A stretch of 64,000 bases of DNA from Verrucomicrobiales bacterium (GTDB lineage: Bacteria > Verrucomicrobiota > Verrucomicrobiia > Verrucomicrobiales > DEV007): the NCBI GenBank assembly GCA_002726915.1, contig PBSY01000047.1, forward strand, positions 1 to 64,000, in the 5' to 3' direction. The position numbers and the translations under genes are program-made. Positions 44,541-53,655 of this stretch are shown here, in pieces (positions within the stretch are counted from its first letter, which is position 1; every line of letters starts with the position of its first letter). The notes under the pieces were generated by a model. The model saw nothing but the letters and a program-made list of their open reading frames with translations, did no database searches and had not been told where the DNA came from.

Positions 44541-45692
44541 ATGGCATCGTCGTCCCCCGATACTTCTCAACTCCGCTGCTGGGCCGAGATCAATCTCAGT
44601 CACCTCCGCCACAACGCTGCCGTTCTTCAAAATGAAGCCGGTCCAAATTGCGGCATCATGGCTATCGTTAAGGCAGATGCCTATGGCCACGGCTTGGAAT
44701 CAGTGGTTTCAAGCTTAATCGGACATGTCGAATGGTTTGGCGTTGCCAACTACCGTGAAGCCGAACGCACTTTTAAAGCGGCAGGAAGCCAATCACCTTC
44801 CATCCTAATCCTAAGCCCTCCAATACCATCGGAGATAGAGCCAATCGTAGATGCGGGATTCTCCGCCTCGGTCTCTTCAGTGGAAGAAGTAGAAGCCTTT
44901 AACAAAGCTGCCGAAAGACTGGCAGTTAAGGCGAGGCTGCATGCCGTCGCTGACACCGGCATGGGACGCATGGGGGCCTTAGTCGACCACTTCGCTGACC
45001 TCGTCTCTGCGATCAAAGATGCTCCCTGCTGCGAAATTGAGGGACTCGATACTCACTTTCCATCAGCTGACGAAGACCCAAACTTCACCCAATCTCAAAT
45101 CACTGCTTTTTCGAAAATTGTGGAAACGCTCGCGCCCGAGAAAGCTTATCACCTTCACCTCGCCAACAGCACTGGTTTACTTGAATTCCAACAAGACCTA
45201 CCCTTCGCCACTCTAGCACGGCCGGGACTTGCCCTTTACGGCATCTCTCCTCTCTTAAACCGCCCATTGCTGCGGCCGGTTCTCAGCCTGAAAACGAAAG
45301 TTGCTCTGGTGCGGAATATCCCAGCAGGCACCAGCATTAGCTACGGTCGCACCTTCATTTCTGAAACTCCGATGCGAGTAGCGACTCTCGCAGTCGGTTA
45401 TGGCGACGGATACTCTCGCTACCTCAGCGGAGACACTACGCGAGTTCTCCTCGCCGGCGAACGATGCCCAATGCTCGGGCGGGTCACGATGGATCAAATT
45501 GTGGTCGATATCACTCATTTAAGCACACCCATCAAGTGCGGCGATATCGCGACTTTAATCGGAGAGGAAAATGGAGAAGAAATTACCGCCAAAGAGCTCG
45601 CAAAACATGCCGGGACAATTCCTTGGGAAATTCTAACCGGGATCACCAGCCGCGTGGAGCGTATCTACTTCGAATCGGATACCGACGCCTGA
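44541..45692 (+). CDS. alr: Alanine racemase
   Basis: Interconverts L- and D-alanine for peptidoglycan; cytoplasmic PLP enzyme. 383 residues, normal. The PLP lysine is K44 (IVKADAYGHG) and the opposing tyrosine Y287 (AVGYGDGYSR). The RMGALV (142-148) and ARPGLALYG (226-234) motifs are present. CCTCCTCCTC, the reverse of a Shine-Dalgarno, lies directly before the ATG. Its last 28 bases overlap the end of the convergent recF gene. Preceded closely by the CII-like regulator. Confidence 0.97.
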   Translation: MASSSPDTSQLRCWAEINLSHLRHNAAVLQNEAGPNCGIMAIVKADAYGHGLESVVSSLIGHVEWFGVANYREAERTFKAAGSQSPSILILSPPIPSEIEPIVDAGFSASVSSVEEVEAFNKAAERLAVKARLHAVADTGMGRMGALVDHFADLVSAIKDAPCCEIEGLDTHFPSADEDPNFTQSQITAFSKIVETLAPEKAYHLHLANSTGLLEFQQDLPFATLARPGLALYGISPLLNRPLLRPVLSLKTKVALVRNIPAGTSISYGRTFISETPMRVATLAVGYGDGYSRYLSGDTTRVLLAGERCPMLGRVTMDQIVVDITHLSTPIKCGDIATLIGEENGEEITAKELAKHAGTIPWEILTGITSRVERIYFESDTDA

Positions 45693-46744
45693 TGAACCTC
45701 GAAACGATGCGCATGTTCAAACTGCTCATCGAGCCAATCTAGATTAGTTGTAGTGATAAGCTTCTGGGAGCCCTCCGGCCATGCTGCCATCAAGGCATTG
45801 CGTCGTCCCGGGTCGAGCTCACCAAAAACATCGTCGATCAACATGACAGGAGCATCGTCACGCGATTCCAGAAATAAGTGGGTTTGCCCAAGCTTTAGAG
45901 CCAATGCGACGGTTCGCTGCTGACCCTCACTGGCAAACTTCGCAACCGGCATACCATTCAGTTCGAGAATCAGGTCATCACGATGGGGACCGGCCACGGT
46001 TTGACGACGACGAAACTCTTCTTCGCGGCGCGAGAATAATTCAAACGCAAGATCATCTTCTTCGCCGGAAGCAGACTGATAAGTTAATGTGAGGATTTCT
46101 TCACCTCCTCCGATTTCGATCTGAGACCTTGCTGCTTGCGGGGTGAGCGACTCGATTAACTCTCGTCGACACTGAGTGATAACACGGCCTTGTTCAGACA
46201 GTACCTTTGTATAAGCGTCAATCTCAGCCCACTTCGGTGAAGAATCGCGCTTGAGAAGAAAGTTTCTCGAGCGAACCGCTTTCTCATAAGCGCGCTGGGC
46301 AGCGCGGTAAGCCGGAAAAAGCTGAGCAGCCATGAAGTCGAGGTAGCGGCGCCGTCCATCGCCTCCTCCTCGAATCAGGGCGAGATCATCATTAGCCATC
46401 CAGACGACTAAGGCGCTGTGACGAAGAAAGTCACTGCCACGCTTTTGATTTTCGCCGTCAACGAGTAACCGTCTCCCTGATTCCTTGTATTGGAGACGAA
46501 GCTCAACCGGATCACCTCCGTCAAGCTGGCCTCCGGCAGCAAATGCCACTTCGGAGAATCGGATACAATCGGCCATCGTCGAAGTTCTTGGGCTCTGGAG
46601 GCGCAACAGAACACACGCTCCCTCAAGAATCGATGTCTTACCCTGCGCATTGTTGCCATGGAAGATGCTGATTCCTCCAGCCAACCCTATCCGAAGCGAC
46701 TCAAAGCAGCGGAAATGATTAAGGTTGAGAGATCGCAAAAGCAT
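45665..46744 (-). CDS. recF: DNA replication and repair protein RecF
   Basis: SMC-like ATPase that loads RecA at gaps. 359 residues from the ATG at 46744. The N-terminal NHFRCFESL and Walker A GNNAQGKT (30-37) are typical; the signature is in EGQQRTVALALKLGQ and Walker B in PVMLIDDVFGELDPGRR. The open frame extends 20 residues further upstream, but the conserved N-terminus begins at the chosen start. The 3' end overlaps convergent alr by 28 bases. dnaA, dnaN and gyrB are absent from the neighbourhood. Confidence 0.96.
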   Translation of the reverse strand: MLLRSLNLNHFRCFESLRIGLAGGISIFHGNNAQGKTSILEGACVLLRLQSPRTSTMADCIRFSEVAFAAGGQLDGGDPVELRLQYKESGRRLLVDGENQKRGSDFLRHSALVVWMANDDLALIRGGGDGRRRYLDFMAAQLFPAYRAAQRAYEKAVRSRNFLLKRDSSPKWAEIDAYTKVLSEQGRVITQCRRELIESLTPQAARSQIEIGGGEEILTLTYQSASGEEDDLAFELFSRREEEFRRRQTVAGPHRDDLILELNGMPVAKFASEGQQRTVALALKLGQTHLFLESRDDAPVMLIDDVFGELDPGRRNALMAAWPEGSQKLITTTNLDWLDEQFEHAHRFEVHQASVSDSK

Positions 46745-46782
46745 GGACGGACGGCTCCAATCAACAGGCGATTGGTAACGAA

Positions 46783-46995
46783 TCAACCAATCTGTCGACT
46801 CCAACTCAAAACTTTACCTGCTAGCTGACTCAATATTTGAGCGTCAATCGAAGCGCGATTCACCCTCGATAATGACCGGTAACCACTCATCCAAATATTG
46901 GAGAGAAGTTCGACGCACCATTGGTGTTTTCGTACTAAGGCCGAAACCTCCTCATCAAAACCGACTTTCTCATAGAGGCTTTGGCACCTCTCCAT
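46783..46995 (-). CDS. Possible small protein upstream of recF
   Basis: A 70-codon open frame, 38 bases upstream of recF in the same orientation. A G-rich stretch (GGGGGCG) lies about 9-10 bases before its ATG at 46995, a plausible ribosome-binding site. The product is soluble, with several Trp and Cys, and no known motif. It is not DciA, the usual small partner of such genes. Composition is protein-like but I cannot confirm it. Confidence 0.35.
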   Translation of the reverse strand: MERCQSLYEKVGFDEEVSALVRKHQWCVELLSNIWMSGYRSLSRVNRASIDAQILSQLAGKVLSWSRQIG

Positions 46996-47087
46996 GATTA
47001 GTTCGCCCCCAAGAGAACGATTTAGATTAATGGAGGCAGGGTTCAGGTTCGCCCTGTTAATTTGTAACTAACTGTTTTCAGCATAAA

Positions 47088-47169
47088 TACCGGGGACAGG
47101 ACTCGAACCTGCACACCATAAGGCACTTGATCCTAAATCAAGCGTGTCTACCAATTTCACCACCCCGGC
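47088..47169 (-). tRNA. tRNA-Leu (UAG)
   Basis: An 82-base cloverleaf on the minus strand. The acceptor GCCGGGG (47163-47169) pairs with CCCCGGT (one G-T), with discriminator A at 47088. The anticodon loop is TTTAGGA with anticodon TAG (complement of 47133-47135). The variable arm is long, as in tRNA-Leu, and the T arm contains GGTTCGAGTCC. CCA is not encoded. It reads CTA codons, and possibly other CTN codons. Confidence 0.95.
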
Positions 47170-47270
47170 ATCTTGAATCGACTGATAATCTGGCACGAAC
47201 CAGCAGAACCTCAAGTCAAGGAATCTGCTTTTGCATCTACTGTAATTCTCCCCTACTGCTGACCCAGCTT

Positions 47271-50200
47271 ATGCCTGAATCTCCCAAAATCACCCGTAAA
47301 TTCCTCTCCGATGCCGGAGGTTGGAAAGAAATGAAGCAGGCTCGCATGCTTCATTCCGCGGGTAAGGTTCTGGAGGCTTCCTACCGTAATGGGATTCTTG
47401 AAGGCATCGTCAAAGATGGGAAAACCTATAAGGTTCGCATGGAGATCCGTTCACTGACGGATATCGAGAATCACTGCCAGTGCTTTCGAGCCCGGCGCGA
47501 TGGGGTCATCTGTGCTCATGGCCTGGCCGTGGGGCTTGAGGTCATCGAACCCACCGGAACGCCCAACCCTTCCACCTCACCTTCAACTGGCCAAGTAAAG
47601 CTGAAAGAAGCCCCTACCATGAGCCTAGACTGGCCGGCAATCACGGAAACCAACTCCGAGGGCGCCATTCCCGCCTCCCTGCAACTCGTTATCGCACCTA
47701 ATCTTGCCTCCGCATGGGACAAGAACCGCATCACTGTGGGTGTGGAAGTCGATTGTGGCGGAGATCGCAAACTACTTAGCGCCGTAGCTTCGGCCACCAA
47801 GCTATTTCTTGATGCGGGCGACGCCGCCCTATTCCGCACCCTCCAGCAACTGACGCCCGAAACGGTTCCGGGAATGGCAGTTCTCTCCTCGGATGATTTT
47901 TGTAGACTGCTGTCAGCCATCCCCGGCCATAGCGGCACCACCCTCGGAAAAGCTCAGGCACTGAGGATTTCCCACCTCCCATGGCGCCCTTCGCTCAAGC
48001 ACACGTCGGGACTCCGTTTCCGCCCTGACTGGGATGAATCTGTCTTACCCCTAATCACAGGAAACGGCGCCTGGGTCCTGAGCCAGCCCGACTTGATTCA
48101 ACCGGTAGCTCCCGGGCTTCCCTCCCGACTTCAAGGTGCACTCGTTGGGGGCGTCACACTTGAGCCCCATCACTTTGCCGAAGAGTTCACCCAACTACAA
48201 CAGCACTTCGATCTCGAGGATGTCGAAATATACCGCCCAACACTGGCAGTCCAACTGAACCTTGAGGGCTCCCTCAATCACCTCGATGCCAACCTTTCTT
48301 TTGACTATGAAGACAGTTCCATCCCTGCTTCGGAAACTCGAGATTCAGTAAGGGAGCGCGATGGAATCCTTTTCTTAAGTGATACCACGGGAGAAAACGC
48401 TGCCATCGCCGAACTGGAATCCGCTGGGTTTTTGCGGCGTGGTAGCAACGGCCAATTCGTTCTCAAGAACAAGGACGCCATCCTCCAGTTTCTCGCTCAC
48501 GGCTACACCACCTTTCGGACCCGTTGGCAAACCTCTGTTGGGGAACGTTTCGAGCATGCCCTGACTCAGGTTGAACCCATCGAAACCTCCCTAAACTTTC
48601 GCAGCGGCGGTGAAGACTGGTTCGCCATGGATGTCGGTTTTGGCACAGCTTCCGGCGACACTATTCCACGGCAGGAAATAGAGCGTCTGCTTCAGATGGG
48701 GCAATCCGGTAAGAAACTGGCCAGCGGAAAAACCGCAGTTCTCAATATGAACTTAGCGGAGAGCTTTGGAGATATCCTGACCGACTGCGATCCGGAACAA
48801 CTACAGGCCGGCACTTATCGAATTGACCAGAGCCAGGCGGGTTACCTCAAGGAGACCTCCATAGACTGGGGATTTCAAACCAAGGGTGCCGTTCCATGGC
48901 AGACAACTGAGGAAGGACTTGAGTTCTATGATTTATCTGAATCCCTCTTTGATACCCTGAGACCCTACCAACTCGAAGGAGTCAACTGGATGCAGGGCCT
49001 CGCCTCGCGCGGCATGGGCGGCATTCTCGCCGATGATATGGGACTCGGAAAGACCCTGCAGACTCTTTCGTTCATTTACTCGATCGGTGGCTCCGCTCTC
49101 GTCATTTGCCCCTCCTCACTTGTTTACAACTGGGTCTCTGAAGCCTCAAAATTCGTTCCCGAGTTAAAAGCCGTCGCCATTGAAGGGCCGGATAGGGAGA
49201 AGACCCTGAAAGAGCATGGTGATGCTGACATCCTCGTGACGAGCTATGCCCTTCTGAGACGAGACGAAGCCTGGTATCAGGAACGGAAGTTCGACGTCAT
49301 CATTCTCGATGAAGCCCAGCACATCAAAAATCCTGAAGCTCAGATCAGCCAGATCGCTCACCGAATCAACGGCACTCATCGCTTCGCACTGACAGGCACC
49401 CCCATTGAGAATTCAGTCCAAGATCTCTGGTCGATCACCCAGTTTGCACTGCCGGGCTACCTCGGCAATCGAAAGGAATTTAAAGAGCGCTTTGAAAAGC
49501 GTCTTTCCAGCGCACACCCTGAGGCAGGAGTCAAAGACCGCCTCCACCGCCGCCTGCGACCGGTCATCATGCGCCGCCTCAAAAATGAAGTCGCGAAAGA
49601 CCTTCCTGAAAAAATCGAGCAGATCGTCTACTGTGATTTGAAACCAAGCCAGCAGGAGGTCTACGAAAAACTGCTGAGCAAAAGCAAGCAGTCCATTCTC
49701 GATGCTGAAGGCGGGCGCCAGCGCATGCTCGCACTCACCGCTCTGTTGCGTCTCCGCCAGACCTGCTGTGATTTGCGCCTACTGGGCCTCCCGAATATCT
49801 CCGACGAGAATGCTTCGATCAAGGCCGATGCTCTCAACGAGTTGCTCGATACAGCTATTGAAGGCGGTCATCGTGTTCTCGTCTTCAGTCAATTTGTCGA
49901 AATGCTTCAACTGCTCGTTCCCCCGCTTACTGAAAAGCAGATCGATTTCTGCTACCTCGATGGACAGACCAAAAATCGCGGGGAGGTCGTCAATCGCTTT
50001 CAGGAAAACGAGATTCCTGTTTTCCTGATCAGCCTCAAAGCGGGTGGCGTTGGTCTCAATCTTACCGGAGCTGATGTCGTCATTCACGTCGATCCATGGT
50101 GGAACCCGGCAGTCGAAGCTCAGGCCACCGACCGCGCCCACAGAATCGGCCAGAAAAATGTCGTGACCAGCTACAAACTTATCACCCGCAACACGGTGGA

Positions 50201-50312
50201 AGAGAAAATTCTATCGTTGCAAAACAAGAAGCGCGAAATAATGGAGTCACTCCTCGGCGAAGCCGGCGATACTCATCTCAGTGAAGCGGAGTTAATGAGC
50301 TTGTTTGAATAA
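47271..50312 (+). CDS. SNF2-family DEAD/DEAH ATPase with SWIM zinc finger
   Basis: 1013 residues. The ATG at 47271 is chosen because the frame upstream overlaps the tRNA gene. A SWIM zinc finger lies at C69-x-C71-x9-C81-x-H83. A large middle part (about 110-540) is of unknown fold. The SNF2 helicase core follows with Walker A G591-L-G-K594-T, DEAQ at 680-683, GTPIENS, and the helicase C domain with SLKAGGVGLNLT and QATDRAHRIGQ. Such bacterial proteins act on DNA-bound or RNA polymerase complexes; the precise target is unknown. It ends 178 bases before the hflC stop. Confidence 0.93.
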   Translation: MPESPKITRKFLSDAGGWKEMKQARMLHSAGKVLEASYRNGILEGIVKDGKTYKVRMEIRSLTDIENHCQCFRARRDGVICAHGLAVGLEVIEPTGTPNPSTSPSTGQVKLKEAPTMSLDWPAITETNSEGAIPASLQLVIAPNLASAWDKNRITVGVEVDCGGDRKLLSAVASATKLFLDAGDAALFRTLQQLTPETVPGMAVLSSDDFCRLLSAIPGHSGTTLGKAQALRISHLPWRPSLKHTSGLRFRPDWDESVLPLITGNGAWVLSQPDLIQPVAPGLPSRLQGALVGGVTLEPHHFAEEFTQLQQHFDLEDVEIYRPTLAVQLNLEGSLNHLDANLSFDYEDSSIPASETRDSVRERDGILFLSDTTGENAAIAELESAGFLRRGSNGQFVLKNKDAILQFLAHGYTTFRTRWQTSVGERFEHALTQVEPIETSLNFRSGGEDWFAMDVGFGTASGDTIPRQEIERLLQMGQSGKKLASGKTAVLNMNLAESFGDILTDCDPEQLQAGTYRIDQSQAGYLKETSIDWGFQTKGAVPWQTTEEGLEFYDLSESLFDTLRPYQLEGVNWMQGLASRGMGGILADDMGLGKTLQTLSFIYSIGGSALVICPSSLVYNWVSEASKFVPELKAVAIEGPDREKTLKEHGDADILVTSYALLRRDEAWYQERKFDVIILDEAQHIKNPEAQISQIAHRINGTHRFALTGTPIENSVQDLWSITQFALPGYLGNRKEFKERFEKRLSSAHPEAGVKDRLHRRLRPVIMRRLKNEVAKDLPEKIEQIVYCDLKPSQQEVYEKLLSKSKQSILDAEGGRQRMLALTALLRLRQTCCDLRLLGLPNISDENASIKADALNELLDTAIEGGHRVLVFSQFVEMLQLLVPPLTEKQIDFCYLDGQTKNRGEVVNRFQENEIPVFLISLKAGGVGLNLTGADVVIHVDPWWNPAVEAQATDRAHRIGQKNVVTSYKLITRNTVEEKILSLQNKKREIMESLLGEAGDTHLSEAELMSLFE

Positions 50313-50490
50313 ACGCTAGAATGCGAAGTCCCGAGGGAAGCTCAGCACTTGAGATCCCACCCGTTGGCCCTGACCAGCCTGATTCAGAGAATCTGACCGC
50401 CTCCCCGATTCCTTTTATTGGTGACTTGCGGGCAAAAGACGGACGGTCGGATCAACAGCGAGGCAATGATCGGCAACGAAGCGCAGAAAG

Positions 50491-51519
50491 TTAATTTGCT
50501 ATTTCTGGCACAGGCCCTTCAGCAACCGGTCCCGCAGAATTAGAAGGCTCTAACACAGGTTTTACCTCCTTGAGATATTTAAACAAATCACTCTCGGTCG
50601 AGAGAATCACTGTGCTATCACCGCCCAGCATTTCTCCGTATAATTCCATAGTTCGAACGAACTGATAAAATTCCACCGACTCCAGTGACTGGTTGTAAGC
50701 GGCCGCATAAATTTCGGTCGCCTTCGCGTCCGCCTCACCCATTAGGGTCTGAACCTCCTTGTAAGCTTCCGATTTTATCCGGCTAAGCTCACGCTCCATA
50801 TTACCAAGGATTTTCGCTGCCTCACCATTTCCCTCAGAACGAAATCTCTCTGCAATTTGCTTCCGCTCCGATATCATCCGTTCGTGAATGCGTTCTTGGA
50901 CTACTGTGTTGTAGTTGATCCGCTTAAAACGAAAATCGTAAAGCTTTATTCCATATTCTTTGAGAACCGGCTCAGATGCTGTGAAGACATCTTTCTCCAG
51001 AGCCTCGCGCCCCCTTCTAATCGGAATCAAATTTCCGATAGCTCCCGATTGGTCTGCTTCAGCAATCTCTTCTTCCACCGCAGGTTTCCGGGCTCTATCC
51101 GAACGGACTACCTCTGCCAACTCATGAGAAGCAATCGCATCCAAGGTCGCAGAACCTAGGATGTCCTTCAATCGAGACTGCGCCCGACGCTCATTCTGGA
51201 CCGAAAGGAAATATAAAAGCGGATCCTCAATCGCCCAGCGAGCATAGGTGTCCACGATGATGTAGGTCTTGTCCCTCGTCGTCATCTCAATCGCGGCGCC
51301 ATCCCAAGCTAGGATGCGCTTTTCAAAAACATTCACCTTTTGAATGAATGGGACCTTAAATTTGAGTCCGGGCGCTGTGATCGGATCACCAACGGGCTTA
51401 CCGAACTGAGTGATCACCACCTGTTCCGTTTCATGAACTGTGAAAATCGCGCCAGTAGCCACCAATAAAAAGGCGAAGGCTATCACTACAACAAAAAATC
51501 GAATCGTAATCTTTTTCAT
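50491..51519 (-). CDS. hflC: HflC, FtsH-protease modulator (SPFH/stomatin family)
   Basis: 342 residues. One N-terminal membrane helix (about 7-26) precedes the SPFH domain (VITQFGKPVGDPITAPGL, then YARWAIEDPLLYF) and a long helical coiled-coil region rich in Glu, Ala and Arg (about 205-290). HflC and HflK form a membrane complex that restrains FtsH. hflK is 18 bases upstream on the same strand, giving the usual hflK-hflC order. The coil ends with QSLESVEFYQFVRTMELYGE. No ftsH in the window. Confidence 0.95.
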   Translation of the reverse strand: MKKITIRFFVVVIAFAFLLVATGAIFTVHETEQVVITQFGKPVGDPITAPGLKFKVPFIQKVNVFEKRILAWDGAAIEMTTRDKTYIIVDTYARWAIEDPLLYFLSVQNERRAQSRLKDILGSATLDAIASHELAEVVRSDRARKPAVEEEIAEADQSGAIGNLIPIRRGREALEKDVFTASEPVLKEYGIKLYDFRFKRINYNTVVQERIHERMISERKQIAERFRSEGNGEAAKILGNMERELSRIKSEAYKEVQTLMGEADAKATEIYAAAYNQSLESVEFYQFVRTMELYGEMLGGDSTVILSTESDLFKYLKEVKPVLEPSNSAGPVAEGPVPEIAN

Positions 51520-51537
51520 TTTTTATCCTTGCTTGTA

Positions 51538-52521
51538 TTATTTTGCAGCGGGTGAAGTGAGAGGTAGAAACGGCAATACCTGATTGGCCGACTCATCGAC
51601 GATGACTTTTTTTCCCAGTTTCGGCATCACATCCTGCATGGTTTCCAGATATATTCGCCGGCGTGTAACCTCCGGAGCTTTGAGGTATTCTCCGAATAAA
51701 GAATTGAACTTCGCCGAATCGCCGTCTGCCTCGTTAATACGCTGCATCGCGTAACCTTGTGCTTCGCTGATGGTCTTTTCCGCCTCGCCGCCAGCCTTGG
51801 GTATTTCCCGATTCTGCTCACCGAGGGCGACGTTAATCGAATTCTCTCGCTCTTGTTGCGCCTGATTCACCTCGTTGAAGGACGCCTGCACCGGTTTGGG
51901 CGGATTAACTGTGATCAACTGAACCTGATCAATGCTGATTCCCATATCGTATAACTCAACCAACTCCTTGAGTTTGCTTTTACATTCTTCGGCTATCTCG
52001 GCACGACCTACCGTAATCACTTCATCTACAGTCCGGTCTCCTACTACTGCTCGCATCACGGACTCGCTCGCATCCCGCAGTGTCTCATCAGCATCCCGAA
52101 CGTTGAATAGATACTTCTCAGGCTCACTGAGCTTAAACTGAATAACCCACTCAACTAAGGCAGAATTCAAGTCTCCCGTCACCATATCCTTCTCAAGTTC
52201 CATTTCCCAATCAGAAGACATCTGACTGGAATAAGTGGCACCTCTAGTCCCGAATCCAAACTCCTGCTTCATGACCCTCGTGACCGGGACCGGATAGACT
52301 CGGTCAATGCCGAAGGGCACCTTCATATGCAGACCAGAATTTACCGTCTTAACAATTTTTCCGAATCGTAAAACGACCCCCTCCTCTTCAGTTCCTATCG
52401 AATAAATTGAAGTCGCCGCAGCAATCGTCAAGACGATCAAAACCATGACGACAGAAGCCGACTTTCCTCCGTTAGAAGGCGGCTTTATTTCAATAACCTC
52501 GTTTCCAATCTGTACACGCAT
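51538..52521 (-). CDS. hflK: HflK, FtsH-protease modulator (SPFH/stomatin family)
   Basis: 327 residues. A short tail and a membrane helix (about 22-44) are followed by the SPFH domain with EEGVVLRFGKIVKTVNSGLH, then a coiled coil (about 215-290, with QAQQERENSINVALGEQNRE). The glycine-rich N-terminal stretch of E. coli HflK is absent, making it shorter. hflC follows by 18 bases. The C-terminus (after about 300) is polar and Pro-containing. Function as a partner of HflC and FtsH is by family. Confidence 0.94.
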   Translation of the reverse strand: MRVQIGNEVIEIKPPSNGGKSASVVMVLIVLTIAAATSIYSIGTEEEGVVLRFGKIVKTVNSGLHMKVPFGIDRVYPVPVTRVMKQEFGFGTRGATYSSQMSSDWEMELEKDMVTGDLNSALVEWVIQFKLSEPEKYLFNVRDADETLRDASESVMRAVVGDRTVDEVITVGRAEIAEECKSKLKELVELYDMGISIDQVQLITVNPPKPVQASFNEVNQAQQERENSINVALGEQNREIPKAGGEAEKTISEAQGYAMQRINEADGDSAKFNSLFGEYLKAPEVTRRRIYLETMQDVMPKLGKKVIVDESANQVLPFLPLTSPAAK

Positions 52522-52600
52522 GATTCTAACTTACCGGTATTGACGCCGAGGGCCAGCTACAAATTAGTGACTAATTTGGAGTTCGCTTGCTGCGGAAGCG

Positions 52601-53458
52601 CTACAGAGAAGTCCCACTCTGGATCGCTCCCATGACTCTTACGCAATCAGCCGCTGCTTTCACGTGGTGGACACGGAAAATATCCGCATGAGCTGCCATG
52701 CCTCGAACCAGACAGGCGATCGTCCCGGCATCACGTTCGCTAGGTTTCTCGATTCCGAGCACCTCTCCAATGACTGTCTTGCGTGAAATCGGCAGAAGAA
52801 TCGGAAGCTCGTAACAGCTTAGGCGCTCGAGTTCGTTAAAAATAGTCAGGTTATCCGCTTTCTGTTTCGCAAAGTCGATTCCGGGATCAAGGATGATCTG
52901 ATCATCCGAAAGACCAACTCGACGGGCCTGGGCAATGCGATCATCAAAGAACCGCTCCAATTCAGTCCAGATATTCTCGTATTGTTGTCCGAAGTGCGGC
53001 TCCTTCGGTTGCCCGATCGTGTGCATAATTAGCAAGCTGGCATTGTAGTCAAAACAAAGGCGGGCATTTGTGTCCTCCACCATACCCCCGATATCATTAA
53101 TAATATCGACCTGATTGGTTTTGAGAACTTCGGCCACGACCCCTGGACGCCACGTGTTGACCGAAAGCTTCGGGGGCCAAATCTGAGTCTTATCCCTCGG
53201 TTGCAGTTCCCCCATCACCATAGCAAAGGACTCAATGAAAGGTAGGAGCCGGGCTACCTCGGCTGTTTCACTGATCGCTTGACGGTTGGTTCGAGCACTT
53301 TCAGCACCGATGTCGATAATGTCTGCGCCATCGAGCACCTGGCGGATCGCCTGATGCAGTGCCTGTTTCACGTCCAAGGTCCCATCACCAGAAAACGAAT
53401 CATCGTTTAGGTTCACGATCCCCATGACACGGGGAAAAGTTCTCAGCAGCCGATTCAT
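52601..53458 (-). CDS. folP: Dihydropteroate synthase, atypical active-site loops
   Basis: Joins 6-hydroxymethyldihydropterin pyrophosphate with p-aminobenzoate in folate synthesis; cytoplasmic. 285 residues from the ATG at 53458. The barrel and strongest motifs are there: N16 and D20-S-F in the first loop, E53-S54, the SRK lysine K227, and R262-V-H264. But the first loop reads NLNDDSFSGDG instead of NVTPDSFSDGG, the second ESARTN instead of ESTRPG, and the last RVHH instead of RVHD. The residue equivalent to E. coli P64 is T57. The protein is probably a functional DHPS with altered pterin/pABA loops, but a related pterin-binding role cannot be excluded. Confidence 0.85.
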   Translation of the reverse strand: MNRLLRTFPRVMGIVNLNDDSFSGDGTLDVKQALHQAIRQVLDGADIIDIGAESARTNRQAISETAEVARLLPFIESFAMVMGELQPRDKTQIWPPKLSVNTWRPGVVAEVLKTNQVDIINDIGGMVEDTNARLCFDYNASLLIMHTIGQPKEPHFGQQYENIWTELERFFDDRIAQARRVGLSDDQIILDPGIDFAKQKADNLTIFNELERLSCYELPILLPISRKTVIGEVLGIEKPSERDAGTIACLVRGMAAHADIFRVHHVKAAADCVRVMGAIQSGTSL

Positions 53459-53655
53459 GTCCCTTGTTCTCTTCTTCAAAACGAACCAACTCCCAGCGGA
53501 AACCAACTAACGGTTTTCTTCGGATACTGCGAGAGGGATTGCCCCGCACTCTCTGTCCCCAGAGTGGACGAAAAACTTCTCCGCAAAGCAACGCAAAAGT
53601 AGACGATGAATTCACCTTAAAAACTTGACTCGAATGAGCCGTAAGGTGGTGCCAG

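Noticed and set aside
50313-50490. RNA gene between the SNF2 gene and hflC
   Set aside because: No cloverleaf or known RNA pattern; only ordinary intergenic sequence.
53459-53655. Short minus-strand frame overlapping the folP start
   Set aside because: Low-complexity, no conserved-looking residues; likely leader sequence.
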